Source: an uncultured Prevotellaceae bacterium
Lineage (GTDB): Bacteria > Bacteroidota > Bacteroidia > Bacteroidales > Muribaculaceae
DNA length: 64,000 nucleotides
NCBI GenBank assembly: GCA_905207705.1
Contig: CAJLMA010000003.1
Location: forward strand, 186,001-250,000
Direction: 5' to 3'
Below are positions 26,002-35,985 of the stretch, in pieces. The notes beneath the pieces were generated by a model, which saw only the letters and a list, made by a program, of their open reading frames with translations, had not been told where the DNA came from and made no database searches. Position 1 is the first letter of the stretch, and the number at the start of each line of letters is the position of its first letter. Both the position numbers and the translations under genes were made by a program.

Positions 26002-27408
26002 ATGAAGAAATTATTTTATGGATTCCTGTGTCTTGTACTGGGTTGGACGGGATTTTCGTGCAACAATGACAAGTCGACACAGCAGGTCGAGGAGAAAGAC
26101 TCGACATTGACCGAAGTGATTCACCCCGACTGGACTCGCAATGCAGTGATTTATGAGGTAAATTTGCGCCAGTACACCAAGGAAGGCACAATCAAAGCTT
26201 TTGAGGCCCATTTGCCGAGATTAAAGGAGCTTGGCGTGGACATATTGTGGTTCATGCCTATACATCCCATATCGGAGAAGAACCGCAAAGGCGAGCTCGG
26301 CAGCTATTATGCCGTGAAGGACTATAAAGCTGTTAATCCCGAGTTTGGAACTATTGACGATTTCAAAGCTTTGCTCGACAATGCACACAAAGCCGGGTTG
26401 AAGGTCGTAATAGACTGGGTGCCTAATCACAGCGGATGCGATAACGTGTGGGTTACAGAACATCCCGATTGGTATGTAAAGGACAAGGATGGCAAGATGT
26501 ACGGGCCGTATGATTGGACTGATGTTTATAAGTTTGACTATTCCAATAAGGAGATGCGTGCCGGTATGCTCGATGCTATGAAATTCTGGTTAAATCTCGG
26601 AGTTGACGGATTCCGTTGCGACGTAGCCGGAGAAGTGCCAACCGATTTTTGGGATGAAACTCGTCCTGCATTGGACTCAATAAAGCCTGTATTCTTGCTT
26701 GCCGAGGCTTCCAAGCCAGAATTGGCAAAGAAAGCATTTGACATGAGCTACAATTGGCCGATGAAAGACTTGTTCAACGAGATAGCTGCAACTCAAGGCA
26801 TCAACAAGCGCGCTCGTGCTGATGTAAAATATGACAAGAATGCCGAGTCGATTGACTCACTACTTGCCGAACAAGCTGCAACTTATCCCGGAGACACTTA
26901 TATGATGAACATGATTACAAATCATGACCTCAATTCATGGGAAGGTACCGAGTATGACCGTTATGGAAAAGGTGTCAGTGCATTTGCCGTGTTGACATAC
27001 ACATTGCCAGGCATGCCGTTGATCTACACAGGTCAAGAAGTCGGCATGGATCGTGCATTTGAATTTTTCAAGAAAGATACTCCTCCGGATTGGAATGCAA
27101 AGAACGATTGCTTCAAGTTTTATCAGCAACTTAATGCCCTCAAGCATGGTTGCTCAGCTCTAAAGGCCGGCGTTGAAGGTGCTCCGTTGGTACGCTATGC
27201 CACAAGCGACCCCGATTTGTATATATTCTCGCGCACCGATGCCAATGGCGGCGTGCTTGTAATAACTAATTTAAGCAACGACGAGGCTAAAATCGAATAC
27301 AGCGAGGCTGCTCCGGTTGAAAAGGCTGTGAACTATTTCTCTGGTGTAGAGGAAGAGCTTCCTGCCACCATTGAAGGATGGGGTTATCGAGTTTATACAA
27401 TAAAATAA
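26002..27408 (+). CDS. Alpha-amylase family (GH13) lipoprotein
   Basis: A 468-residue glycoside hydrolase of family 13, acting on alpha-glucans such as starch or maltodextrins outside the cytoplasm. The lipoprotein signal MKKLFYGFLCLVLGWTGFSC places the lipid on Cys20. The catalytic residues are visible: nucleophile Asp207 in DGFRCDVAG, acid/base Glu235 in FLLAEASKPE, and the transition-state stabiliser Asp309 in MITNHDLNS; the calcium/active-site region DWVPNHSG is at 138-145. A beta-sandwich domain C ends the protein. I use the ATG at 26002 because of the signal peptide and promoter position. It stands alone, with a terminator 47 nt downstream. Confidence 0.93.
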   Translation: MKKLFYGFLCLVLGWTGFSCNNDKSTQQVEEKDSTLTEVIHPDWTRNAVIYEVNLRQYTKEGTIKAFEAHLPRLKELGVDILWFMPIHPISEKNRKGELGSYYAVKDYKAVNPEFGTIDDFKALLDNAHKAGLKVVIDWVPNHSGCDNVWVTEHPDWYVKDKDGKMYGPYDWTDVYKFDYSNKEMRAGMLDAMKFWLNLGVDGFRCDVAGEVPTDFWDETRPALDSIKPVFLLAEASKPELAKKAFDMSYNWPMKDLFNEIAATQGINKRARADVKYDKNAESIDSLLAEQAATYPGDTYMMNMITNHDLNSWEGTEYDRYGKGVSAFAVLTYTLPGMPLIYTGQEVGMDRAFEFFKKDTPPDWNAKNDCFKFYQQLNALKHGCSALKAGVEGAPLVRYATSDPDLYIFSRTDANGGVLVITNLSNDEAKIEYSEAAPVEKAVNYFSGVEEELPATIEGWGYRVYTIK

Positions 27409-27454
27409 GAGTTTGATGTAAAATTTGGTGATTTTATTTCATAACTTATATGAG

Positions 27455-27481
27455 GCACCGTGGTAACGCGGTGCTTTTTTT
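27455..27481 (+). terminator. Rho-independent terminator after the alpha-amylase gene
   Basis: GCACCGTG and CGCGGTGC pair over 8 bp (one G-T) around GTAA at 27455-27474, followed by seven Ts. Confidence 0.85.
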
Positions 27482-27640
27482 ATGTAATTGGATTTTAACA
27501 CACTGCTTATTGAAATAAGGATGAGTGTGTAATAGAGGCTTGATTGCCATGCTGCCGTAGTGGCGGTAATAACCAATGTGCATAAATCAATATAACAAAA
27601 CTCCGGGCATGACCAATTCATTGAACTGTTACGCGACTAT
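27482..27640. other. Gene-free stretch between the alpha-amylase and gapA terminators
   Basis: No frame of note. One weak hairpin (ACACAC...CTTATT / AATAAG...GTGTGT, about 27494-27527) is the only structure I see. Confidence 0.4.
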
Positions 27641-27646
27641 GGACAT

Positions 27647-27680
27647 AAAAAATTAGGGTATGCAATGTTGCATACCCTAA
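27647..27680 (-). terminator. gapA: Rho-independent terminator of gapA
   Basis: A perfect 13-bp stem (TTAGGGTATGCAA at 27653-27665, TTGCATACCCTAA at 27668-27680). On the minus strand the stem is followed by six Ts (27652-27647). It begins 32 nt after the gapA stop codon. Confidence 0.92.
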
Positions 27681-27711
27681 AATCTGTATTGTAAAGTTTA
27701 GAGACTCTAAA

Positions 27712-28725
<1,014 letters not shown>

Positions 28726-28883
28726 TTATAAAAATTAGTTTGGTTAAAATTTAATCAATATTGAAGTATAAAATATGTCTGTATCAATACATTGGAAAAC
28801 AATTAGAGCTTTCTCGCCCTGGTTTGCCGCACACATTTAGGCTGTCTTTGCATGGTGTGGCCGTGGCCTTATTTTTTCCGCTA

Positions 28884-28891
28884 CAAAAGTA
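28884..28891 (-). promoter_or_regulatory. gapA: Bacteroidetes -7 box upstream of gapA
   Basis: TACTTTTG on the minus strand. The inferred leader to the ATG at 28722 is about 155 nt long. No clear upstream box. Confidence 0.45.
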
Positions 28892-28945
28892 ATATTTTTT
28901 TTTGAATTATGTTATTATGACTGTGAAATAATGAAAAAATTTCCT

Positions 28946-28953
28946 TAATTTTG
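28946..28953 (+). promoter_or_regulatory. mscL: Bacteroidetes -7 box upstream of mscL
   Basis: TAATTTTG, 45 nt before the mscL ATG; no clear upstream box. Confidence 0.45.
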
Positions 28954-28998
28954 GTTGAAGATTAAATGCTTGACTGTGAACTATAATTAAATGGACAT

Positions 28999-29451
28999 AT
29001 GGGCTTTTTGAAGGATTTTAAGGATTTTGCCATGCGAGGCAATGTGCTCGACATGGCAGTGGGTGTGATAATAGGCGGCGCATTTGGAAAAATTGTGACA
29101 TCGTTGGTAAACAATGTCATCATGCCGCTACTTGGAAACGTCATAGGCGGCATTGATTTTACCTCTTTGAAATGGACGCTTGCTCCCGAGGTGATTGATG
29201 CCGAAGGCAATGTTGTGTCGGCAGGAGTGGAGGTGGAGTATGGCATATTCTTGCAAAACACTCTCGACTTCATTATCATTGCATTCTGCGTGTTTGTGAT
29301 GGTAAGGATGGTTAATAAATTAATCAAGAGCAAAAAGAAGGAGAACAAGCCTGCAGTTGTCGAGACTCCGGCTGATGTGAAATTGCTTACTGAGATTCGG
29401 GACTTGTTGAGAGAACAAAATCGTGCGGCAGATAGCAAAGATGGCCTGTAA
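28999..29451 (+). CDS. mscL: Large-conductance mechanosensitive channel
   Basis: MscL opens under membrane tension and releases solutes during hypo-osmotic shock. The 150-residue product begins MGFLKDFKDFAMRGNVLDMA, the amphipathic N-terminal helix, followed by TM1 (VGVIIGGAFGKIVTSLVNNV) with the pore-lining glycines, a periplasmic loop (about 55-80), TM2 (FIIIAFCVFVMVRMVNKLI) and a charged C-terminal helix (LLTEIRDLLREQN) that bundles in the pentamer. The length and motifs are complete. It is divergent from gapA. Confidence 0.97.
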   Translation: MGFLKDFKDFAMRGNVLDMAVGVIIGGAFGKIVTSLVNNVIMPLLGNVIGGIDFTSLKWTLAPEVIDAEGNVVSAGVEVEYGIFLQNTLDFIIIAFCVFVMVRMVNKLIKSKKKENKPAVVETPADVKLLTEIRDLLREQNRAADSKDGL

Positions 29452-29453
29452 TC

Positions 29454-29483
29454 TTTGGCTGAGCAAAATGTTTCGTATTTTTG
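29454..29483 (+). promoter_or_regulatory. Predicted promoter of the acyltransferase gene
   Basis: TTTG at 29454-29457 and TATTTTTG at 29476-29483, 18 nt apart. The first box lies just behind the mscL stop codon. Confidence 0.55.
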
Positions 29484-29570
29484 TAGTCACTATGAGTTGA
29501 TGCGTGTGGAAACGTTTTTTCTCATGTGTTACTTTGTGTTTTTAACTTAATTTGTAAATAAGGAGAGCCT

Positions 29571-30629
29571 GTGGTCGAACTTGTGTCTGAAAGAAGTCGC
29601 GAAATGTTGAAACAAGGTAATTGTTTCGACATGATACGTTATTATCTGGCGTTTGTCGTGGTTTTTGCACATTTTTCGATTTTGTCGGGGGCAAATAATT
29701 TTAACTGGATAACCAATAGCGGTGAGGCTGTGTCGGGTTTCTTTACTTTGAGCGGCTTTTTGGTCTTTTATAGTTTTATCCGAAAACCGTCATTGAAGAC
29801 ATATGCGGTCAAGAGGATTAGGCGAATATTTCCACCATATTTTTTCATAATAGCCTTGTGTGTCGTCGGTGGTGCTTTTTTATCGGTTTTGTCGTCCGAA
29901 GAATATTTCTCGTCATCGATGCTGTATAATTATATTGCCGCCAATTGCAGCTTTCTCAATTTCATAGAGCCTAATCTGCCGGGTGTGTTTGGCGATAATG
30001 TGATGAGAGCAGTCAACGGTTCGCTGTGGACTATGAAAGTGGAGTTGATGCTGTATGCTTCGGTTCCTATTGCCTATTTCTTTTTCAAGCGTTTCAGCAA
30101 AGTAACGGTTCTGGCCGTTATTTTTGTGTTGTCGATAGTGTACAGGGAGTTTTTCTTGTATCTTTATGAGACCGAGGGTAAAGAACTGTACAATATCCTT
30201 GCGCGTCAAGTGGGGTCGCAACTTGTATATTTTTATTCAGGCACCGCCATATTGTTGTATTTTGAGCAGTTCCAGCGTTATGTCAAGTATCTGTTGCCTG
30301 CCGCTTTGATTTTGTATGCAGGCCGGTATTATGTAGACGCATTGCAATTTCTTGAGCCGTTTTCATTTGCAGTGTTGATAATAGGCATTGCCTACAATGT
30401 CAAGTTCTTGAACGTGTTTTCGCGATTTGAAAATGTGTCTTATGGAATCTATTTGTTTCATTTCCCGGTCATACAGACTATAGTCCATTTCCGTCTCCAC
30501 GAATACAGCTACATGCTTGCCATCGTCACGGCCATTGTGGCCACGGTGGCTCTTGCATGCTTCTCGTGGAATTTCATCGAAAAACCTATATTGCACAAGG
30601 GGAAAGTTGTTCCAAGCAATAATAAATAG
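29571..30629 (+). CDS. Acyltransferase family 3 membrane protein
   Basis: A 352-residue polytopic inner-membrane protein of the OafA/YrhL acyltransferase_3 family, which moves acetyl or other acyl groups onto surface sugars. About ten helices are visible; the family features are RYYLAFVVVFAHFSILSG, FFTLSGFLVFYSF and KRIRRIFPPYFFI, and a late HFPVIQT. The GTG at 29571 is preceded by AAGGAGAG at a good distance, unusual for this organism; the first ATG is at 29604. The acceptor is unknown, and no polysaccharide genes adjoin it. Confidence 0.88.
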   Translation: MVELVSERSREMLKQGNCFDMIRYYLAFVVVFAHFSILSGANNFNWITNSGEAVSGFFTLSGFLVFYSFIRKPSLKTYAVKRIRRIFPPYFFIIALCVVGGAFLSVLSSEEYFSSSMLYNYIAANCSFLNFIEPNLPGVFGDNVMRAVNGSLWTMKVELMLYASVPIAYFFFKRFSKVTVLAVIFVLSIVYREFFLYLYETEGKELYNILARQVGSQLVYFYSGTAILLYFEQFQRYVKYLLPAALILYAGRYYVDALQFLEPFSFAVLIIGIAYNVKFLNVFSRFENVSYGIYLFHFPVIQTIVHFRLHEYSYMLAIVTAIVATVALACFSWNFIEKPILHKGKVVPSNNK

Positions 30630-30900
30630 GTCATATACGATTATATCATTGAATTCTTGAGGCTTAAAACGTATATGGGCATTTTGGCCGATTCTGGCTT
30701 TATTGCCGTTAAGTCATATATCTCTATATTTATATTTTCTATTATTTTACGGGAATATTTTTGGTTTTCCCACAGCGGACATGTTAAATGCGTCGTTGTG
30801 CAAGATTTTCTAATAGATACTCGGTTCTTGTCATTTCGGGGATGATTTTAACGCATCATGTTTGTAAATTATGGATGATGCTTGTTTAGGGATAATTAAC
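30630..30900. other. AT-rich gene-free stretch before the activase operon
   Basis: I find no convincing gene; a 62-codon frame at 30657-30845 has no support. The promoter and palindrome of the next operon begin at 30912. Confidence 0.4.
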
Positions 30901-30911
30901 ACAGGGATTTT

Positions 30912-30941
30912 TTTGCAAGACACAAAAAACACATATATTTG
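30912..30941 (+). promoter_or_regulatory. Predicted promoter of the activase operon
   Basis: TTTG at 30912-30915 and TATATTTG at 30934-30941, 18 nt apart. Transcription would start near 30948, inside the palindrome at 30943-30976. Confidence 0.7.
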
Positions 30942-30942
30942 C

Positions 30943-30976
30943 CATATATGTCTGACAATAGTGTCAAACATATATG
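30943..30976 (+). promoter_or_regulatory. Palindromic operator over the transcription start
   Basis: CATATATGTCTGACA (30943-30957) and TGTCAAACATATATG (30962-30976) form 15-bp arms with one mismatch around ATAG. The site directly follows the -7 box and covers the predicted start of transcription. A TetR-family gene is the second gene of this operon, so binding by that repressor is the natural reading, though a different factor or an RNA hairpin at the 5' end cannot be excluded. Confidence 0.65.
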
Positions 30977-31002
30977 TAGAACCGTGTAATTATTAACCAT
31001 GT

Positions 31003-34000
31003 ATGTATAAAATAGGATTAGATATAGGCTCAACTACGGCTAAAATCGTCGTTTTGGATTCTCAAACAAGCGAAGTGTTGTTTAATTCTTATGAAAGGCA
31101 TCAAGCCGACGTAAAGAACGTATTAATAGGATTCATGAGACATCTGAATGCAAAATTTGGCAATATGAAATTTTCGGTTTGCATGACAGGTTCTGTAGGC
31201 ATGGGAATCGCCGAACGCTATTCCATTCCATTTGTTCAAGAAGTAGTAGCTGCGGCCGAATATTTGAAATCGCAGAAAAAGCCGGTTTCAACTATGATAG
31301 ACATAGGCGGAGAAGATGCTAAAATTGTTTTTTATGAAAATGGCAAGGTTGTTGATTTGCGCATGAATGGTAATTGTGCCGGAGGTACAGGTGCTTTTAT
31401 TGATCAAATGGCTGCGTTGCTCGGGGTCGACGTATCAGTATTAGGAGGACTTGCCGAAAAAGTTTCTCGTATTTATCCCATAGCTTCGCGTTGCGGAGTC
31501 TTTTGCAAAACCGATATTCAAAACCTGTTGGCAAGGAATGTCCCGAAAGGGGAAATAGCCGCATCGGTATTTCATGCTGTTGCCGTGCAGACTATTTTAA
31601 CACTGGCTCATGGTCGCAAAGTTTCATCTCCAATATTGTTTTGTGGAGGCCCGTTAACTTTTATCCCAGCTTTGAGAAAAGCGTTTGCCGATTATTTAGC
31701 AATGACTTCCGATGATTTCATCATACCTGAAAATTCACATTTAATTCCGGCAATGGGTGCTGCCATTTGCGAAAGCAATTTTATTACGACAAGTCATGAT
31801 TTTATAAGATTGCTTTACACGTTTTCATTCAATAATTCTAATAGCGGGAAACAGCATCTTCAACCATTTTTCCATGATGATGAAGAATATGAAAAATGGA
31901 AACGTGACATGTCAGTTAATACATTCGTCGAACAAGGAAGATTAAACGGCGGTGCAGTTAAAGCTGTGTTAGGGATAGATTCCGGCTCGACTACGACAAA
32001 AATAGTATTGCTTGATGAAAAACGCAGATTATTATTTTCATATTATAAAAACAATGGCGGCAATTCTATAAAGGCAGTGAGGGACGGACTTGAACAATTG
32101 TTAGAAGAATGTCAGCAGACCAATACTAATTTGCAGATAATCGGATCCTGTTCTACTGGTTACGGCGAGGATTTGATAAGAACGGCATTCAAGCTGGATT
32201 CAGGAATTGTGGAAACTATCGCTCATTACATGGCCGCAAAACATATAAATAAAGATGTCTCATTTATTTTGGACATAGGCGGGCAGGACATGAAAGCAAT
32301 TTTTGTTGAAAATGGCGCCATAAGTCGTATAGAGGTCAATGAGGCTTGCTCCTCGGGATGTGGGTCGTTCATAAGCACATTTGCCAATTCGTTGAATTAC
32401 GCTATCGAAGATTTTGCCAAGGCTGCTTGCATGGCACCTAATCCATGCGATTTGGGAACCCGCTGTACGGTGTTTATGAATTCAAAGGTGAAACAGGCTT
32501 TACATGAAGGTGCTACAATTGCCGACATTGCCGCCGGATTGTCTTATTCAGTTGTAAAAAATTGTTTGTATAAAGTGTTGCAATTGAAAAATACTGATTC
32601 TCTCGGAGATAATATTATCGTTCAAGGTGGAGCGATGCGCAATGATTCAATTGTGCGCGGTTTTGAACTGTTGACCGGGAAGAAAATTTTTCGCAATGAG
32701 AAACCCGAATTAATGGGTGCATTAGGATGCGCATTGTATGCATTGAAAAACATGTCGGCCAATAATGTGTCGATTGCTGAAATGATAAAAATGGCAAAAT
32801 ATGTTTCAACGCAATTGACATGCCACGGATGTGAAAATCAATGTGCCGTAACGAGATACCGCTTTGATAATTCCAATTCATATTTTTCGGGAAACCGATG
32901 CGAGAAAATTTTCAATAATGAAGGAATCAGATTGGAAAGAGGGGTTGACGTTTATGAAGAAAAAATGAGATTGCTGTTTGACAGGGAAGCAACTGTTGCC
33001 GAACCTGTTTTGACCATAGGTATTCCACGAGTCTTGAATATATATGAAGAATATCCGTTTTGGCATACATTGTTTACCAATTGCAACATTCAAGTCAAGT
33101 TGTCTGGCATTTCTAATTTTGATAATTATGAGCAAAGCGCATGTAAAGTGATGTCGGACAATATATGTTTCCCTGCAAAGTTGGTGCACAGCCATATCGC
33201 GAATTTGCAAAAACAGCGAGTAGATAGAATTTTTATGCCTTTTGTTGTGTATGAGAAAAATGACAAGTCGTGTCAAAACAGCTATAATTGTCCTATCGTT
33301 TCAGGGTATTCTCAAGTTGTCAAGAGTGTACAAGCCAGTGCAATACCTATAGACTCTCCTACCATTTCATTCAAGGACAAATCAGCTCTTAAAGAACAAT
33401 GCAGGCAATACTTTAAGGAATTAGGTATTGAGGATACTATCTTTACCGAGGCATTTAAGCTGGCAAATGAAAGTCAGGAAAATTTTGAATCGGCTATTGC
33501 TGCATACAATGACAAGATTTTAGCTGATGCTATGAGCAAGGGGAGACTTGCTGTGGTTCTTGCCGGAAGGCCTTATCATTCCGATTCTCTTATACAGCAC
33601 AAAGTATCGGATATGATTGCCTCTCAAGGTGCTTATGTGCTTACCGATGACATCGTGAGGAATAAGCATGTCAACCTGCGAAATGTAAATTATTTATCGC
33701 AATGGACTTTTGCCAATCGCATATTGAAATCGGCTGAATGGGTATCGACGCAAGGCGACGAAATACAATATATGCAACTTACTTCTTTCGGGTGTGGTCC
33801 TGATGCTTTCCTTGTAGATGAAGTCAGGTCGTTATTGCATCGAAGAGGGAAAAACATGGCTCTGCTTAAAATTGACGATGTTAATAATGTAGGATCATTG
33901 AAACTTAGGGTTCGTTCTCTCATTGAAAGTCTGAAAGTGGGATCGCATGGAGTGTCAAAGGAAAATTATTGCATGTGCGCCAATGCTCGCTTCACTGATG

Positions 34001-35229
34001 GATGCCGGTCAAAGAAGATTATAGTGCCGTTCTTCACCCCATTTATTTCGCCATTGATTCCCCCGATACTTAAATTGGCAGGACATGAAGTCGAGAATCT
34101 TCCTATGAGCGATCATGAATCGATAGATTTGGGTCTTAAATTCTCAAACAATGAGGTGTGTTTTCCTGCCACCTTAGTCGTAGGCGATATCGTAAAAGCT
34201 TTCAAAAGTGGCAGATATGATCCTGATACCACATGCGTGGCTTTCACACAGACCGGCGGTCAATGCAGGGCGAGCAATTATTTGTCTCTAATAAGGAAAG
34301 CCTTGCAAGAAAACGGATATGTCAACACCCCTGTTATTTCTATTTCTCCGTGGAGTGGCATTGTCAATGACCAACCGGGATTCAAGATTAATTGGTTGAA
34401 GATAATTCCTGTGGCTTTGGCTGCAATACTGTATACCGACTGCATCTCCAAGTTTTATTATTCGGCCGTGGTTAGGGAAAAACAAAGCGGAGCTGCTGCA
34501 CGGTTGCGCGATTATTACTTGAGCGAGGCGCAAGCAGCGGTGGTGCATAATAGTTCGGATGAGCTATATTCTTACTTGTCGAAGGCTGCCGATGATTTCA
34601 ATGATATTTGTAATGATAAGGAACTCCCGAAAGTAGGAATAGTGGGTGAGATATATCTGAAATTTAATCCATTTGCACAAAAGCATGTTACTGATTGGCT
34701 GGCCGGCAGAAACATAGAAGTTGTTCCTCCTGTACTGATCGACTTTTTCATGCAAGGTTTTGTAAACATGAAAGAAAATTATAAGGAGCATGTGGCACGC
34801 AAAACTATTCCCGATTTTGTCGTAGACTTCTTGTACCGCAAAATAAAGAAGAAAATCAATAAGGTAAATTCAATTGCTGGCCGGTTCCGTTATTTCACGC
34901 CGTTTGACGACATATATGAAAAAGCCGAGCGAGCTCGTGAAGCCATATCTTTGAGTGCCCAATTTGGCGAAGGTTGGTTGATTGCAGGCGAAATACTGAC
35001 GCTTGCTTCTCAAAACGTCAAGCATGTAGTAAGTTTACAACCATTTGGATGCATTGCCAATCATATAGTAGAAAAAGGTATTGAAAATCGACTTAGGACT
35101 ATATGTCCTCAAATAAATATATTATCTTTGGATTTTGACGGGAGTGTTAGTGACGTGAACATAACTAACCGGCTTATACTGTTTATAGATGACCTAAAAA
35201 AGAAGCATGATGAAAACGAACGAAAGTAG
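31003..35229 (+). CDS. Two-headed acyl-CoA dehydratase activase (BcrAD/BadFG plus DUF2229)
   Basis: A 1408-residue protein related to HgdC-type activases, the ATP-driven reductases that push electrons into 2-hydroxyacyl-CoA dehydratases or benzoyl-CoA reductases. Two ASKHA ATPase domains lie in tandem: the first starts GLDIGSTTAKIVVLD (5-19), with Cys125 (NGNCAGGTG) and Cys164 (SRCGVF) as likely 4Fe-4S ligands; the second starts at LGIDSGSTTTKIVLLD (323-338), with Cys449 (EACSSGCG) and Cys488 (TRCTVF). A cysteine-rich region (LTCHGCENQCAV, near 605) and the DUF2229/HgdB-like part (RPYHSD, NEVCFPATLVVGDIV) follow. Such large forms are common in Bacteroidetes and clostridia; their substrate is unknown. 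Oxygen-sensitive, cytoplasmic. The TetR gene overlaps its end by 23 nt. Confidence 0.9.
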   Translation: MYKIGLDIGSTTAKIVVLDSQTSEVLFNSYERHQADVKNVLIGFMRHLNAKFGNMKFSVCMTGSVGMGIAERYSIPFVQEVVAAAEYLKSQKKPVSTMIDIGGEDAKIVFYENGKVVDLRMNGNCAGGTGAFIDQMAALLGVDVSVLGGLAEKVSRIYPIASRCGVFCKTDIQNLLARNVPKGEIAASVFHAVAVQTILTLAHGRKVSSPILFCGGPLTFIPALRKAFADYLAMTSDDFIIPENSHLIPAMGAAICESNFITTSHDFIRLLYTFSFNNSNSGKQHLQPFFHDDEEYEKWKRDMSVNTFVEQGRLNGGAVKAVLGIDSGSTTTKIVLLDEKRRLLFSYYKNNGGNSIKAVRDGLEQLLEECQQTNTNLQIIGSCSTGYGEDLIRTAFKLDSGIVETIAHYMAAKHINKDVSFILDIGGQDMKAIFVENGAISRIEVNEACSSGCGSFISTFANSLNYAIEDFAKAACMAPNPCDLGTRCTVFMNSKVKQALHEGATIADIAAGLSYSVVKNCLYKVLQLKNTDSLGDNIIVQGGAMRNDSIVRGFELLTGKKIFRNEKPELMGALGCALYALKNMSANNVSIAEMIKMAKYVSTQLTCHGCENQCAVTRYRFDNSNSYFSGNRCEKIFNNEGIRLERGVDVYEEKMRLLFDREATVAEPVLTIGIPRVLNIYEEYPFWHTLFTNCNIQVKLSGISNFDNYEQSACKVMSDNICFPAKLVHSHIANLQKQRVDRIFMPFVVYEKNDKSCQNSYNCPIVSGYSQVVKSVQASAIPIDSPTISFKDKSALKEQCRQYFKELGIEDTIFTEAFKLANESQENFESAIAAYNDKILADAMSKGRLAVVLAGRPYHSDSLIQHKVSDMIASQGAYVLTDDIVRNKHVNLRNVNYLSQWTFANRILKSAEWVSTQGDEIQYMQLTSFGCGPDAFLVDEVRSLLHRRGKNMALLKIDDVNNVGSLKLRVRSLIESLKVGSHGVSKENYCMCANARFTDGCRSKKIIVPFFTPFISPLIPPILKLAGHEVENLPMSDHESIDLGLKFSNNEVCFPATLVVGDIVKAFKSGRYDPDTTCVAFTQTGGQCRASNYLSLIRKALQENGYVNTPVISISPWSGIVNDQPGFKINWLKIIPVALAAILYTDCISKFYYSAVVREKQSGAAARLRDYYLSEAQAAVVHNSSDELYSYLSKAADDFNDICNDKELPKVGIVGEIYLKFNPFAQKHVTDWLAGRNIEVVPPVLIDFFMQGFVNMKENYKEHVARKTIPDFVVDFLYRKIKKKINKVNSIAGRFRYFTPFDDIYEKAERAREAISLSAQFGEGWLIAGEILTLASQNVKHVVSLQPFGCIANHIVEKGIENRLRTICPQINILSLDFDGSVSDVNITNRLILFIDDLKKKHDENERK

Positions 35230-35836
35230 CAATAATATCGAACAACAGATTATTTTGGCAGCCAAACAGGTATTTATTAAAAACGGATATGCCGAAACCA
35301 GCATGAGCGACATTGCTGTCAAGGCAGGAATTAATCGTTCGGGACTGCATTATTATTTCCGGACGAAGGAGAAAATGTTTAATGCCGTTTTTGCTGATAT
35401 TGTCCTTTCGTTCATACCTAAAATCCACGACATTGTGTCGTGGGATATTCCCATTGGCGAGCGCCTTTCAAATATCGTAGATGTCTATTTTGAATTGTTT
35501 AAGAAAGAACCTCGTTTGCCCATGTTTATCTTAAAGGAGATCCAACGTGACGCCATGCATCTATTCAATACTGTGGATAAATCGGGCATTTACCAATATG
35601 TGAAAAAAATAAGGTTTTCATTGGAAGCGGAGATGAAAAATGGGAGCATGAAACAAGTTCCTGTGGAATTTGTGTTTTATACTTTATATGGGATGATTGT
35701 CCTGCCGTTTGTTACAAGGCCTCTTGCGGATATTATTTCAGGCAAAGGCAGGAATTGTGACTTTGATGACAAACTTGCCAAATGGAAAATGTATATCGTA
35801 AGTCAGATGGAATACATGTTAAGTCCTGACAAATGA
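35207..35836 (+). CDS. TetR/AcrR family transcriptional regulator
   Basis: A 209-residue TetR-type repressor. The N-terminal helix-turn-helix spans about residues 12-58: IILAAKQVFIKNGYAETSMS, then DIAVKAGINRSGLHYYFRTK. The C-terminal ligand domain is all helical and not assignable to a subfamily. The gene overlaps the activase gene by 23 nt, so it is made from the same mRNA and may repress the operon through the palindrome at 30943-30976. The start ATG at 35207 is directly followed by a second ATG at 35210. Confidence 0.92.
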   Translation: MMKTNESSNNIEQQIILAAKQVFIKNGYAETSMSDIAVKAGINRSGLHYYFRTKEKMFNAVFADIVLSFIPKIHDIVSWDIPIGERLSNIVDVYFELFKKEPRLPMFILKEIQRDAMHLFNTVDKSGIYQYVKKIRFSLEAEMKNGSMKQVPVEFVFYTLYGMIVLPFVTRPLADIISGKGRNCDFDDKLAKWKMYIVSQMEYMLSPDK

Positions 35837-35914
35837 TTGTAATGCAAATATCGGTTCCATGTGCGATTGCATGGATTTTGGACTGAATATGGCCAGATAT
35901 TTGAATTCTATTGC

Positions 35915-35922
35915 TAAATTTG
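35915..35922 (+). promoter_or_regulatory. Bacteroidetes -7 box upstream of the Fe-S membrane protein
   Basis: TAAATTTG in the 149-nt gap behind the TetR gene, 63 nt before the ATG at 35986. It may give the Fe-S/thyA/folA genes a promoter of their own. Confidence 0.45.
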
Positions 35923-35985
35923 TGAATCAAAGACCGGGTTATTGTGAAGGTTGGTTATGCGGCAACTTTGACGGTTATCTTCAAC

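Noticed and set aside
30657..30845. 62-codon frame upstream of the activase operon
   Set aside because: No promoter, no domain and composition like the surrounding AT-rich spacer.
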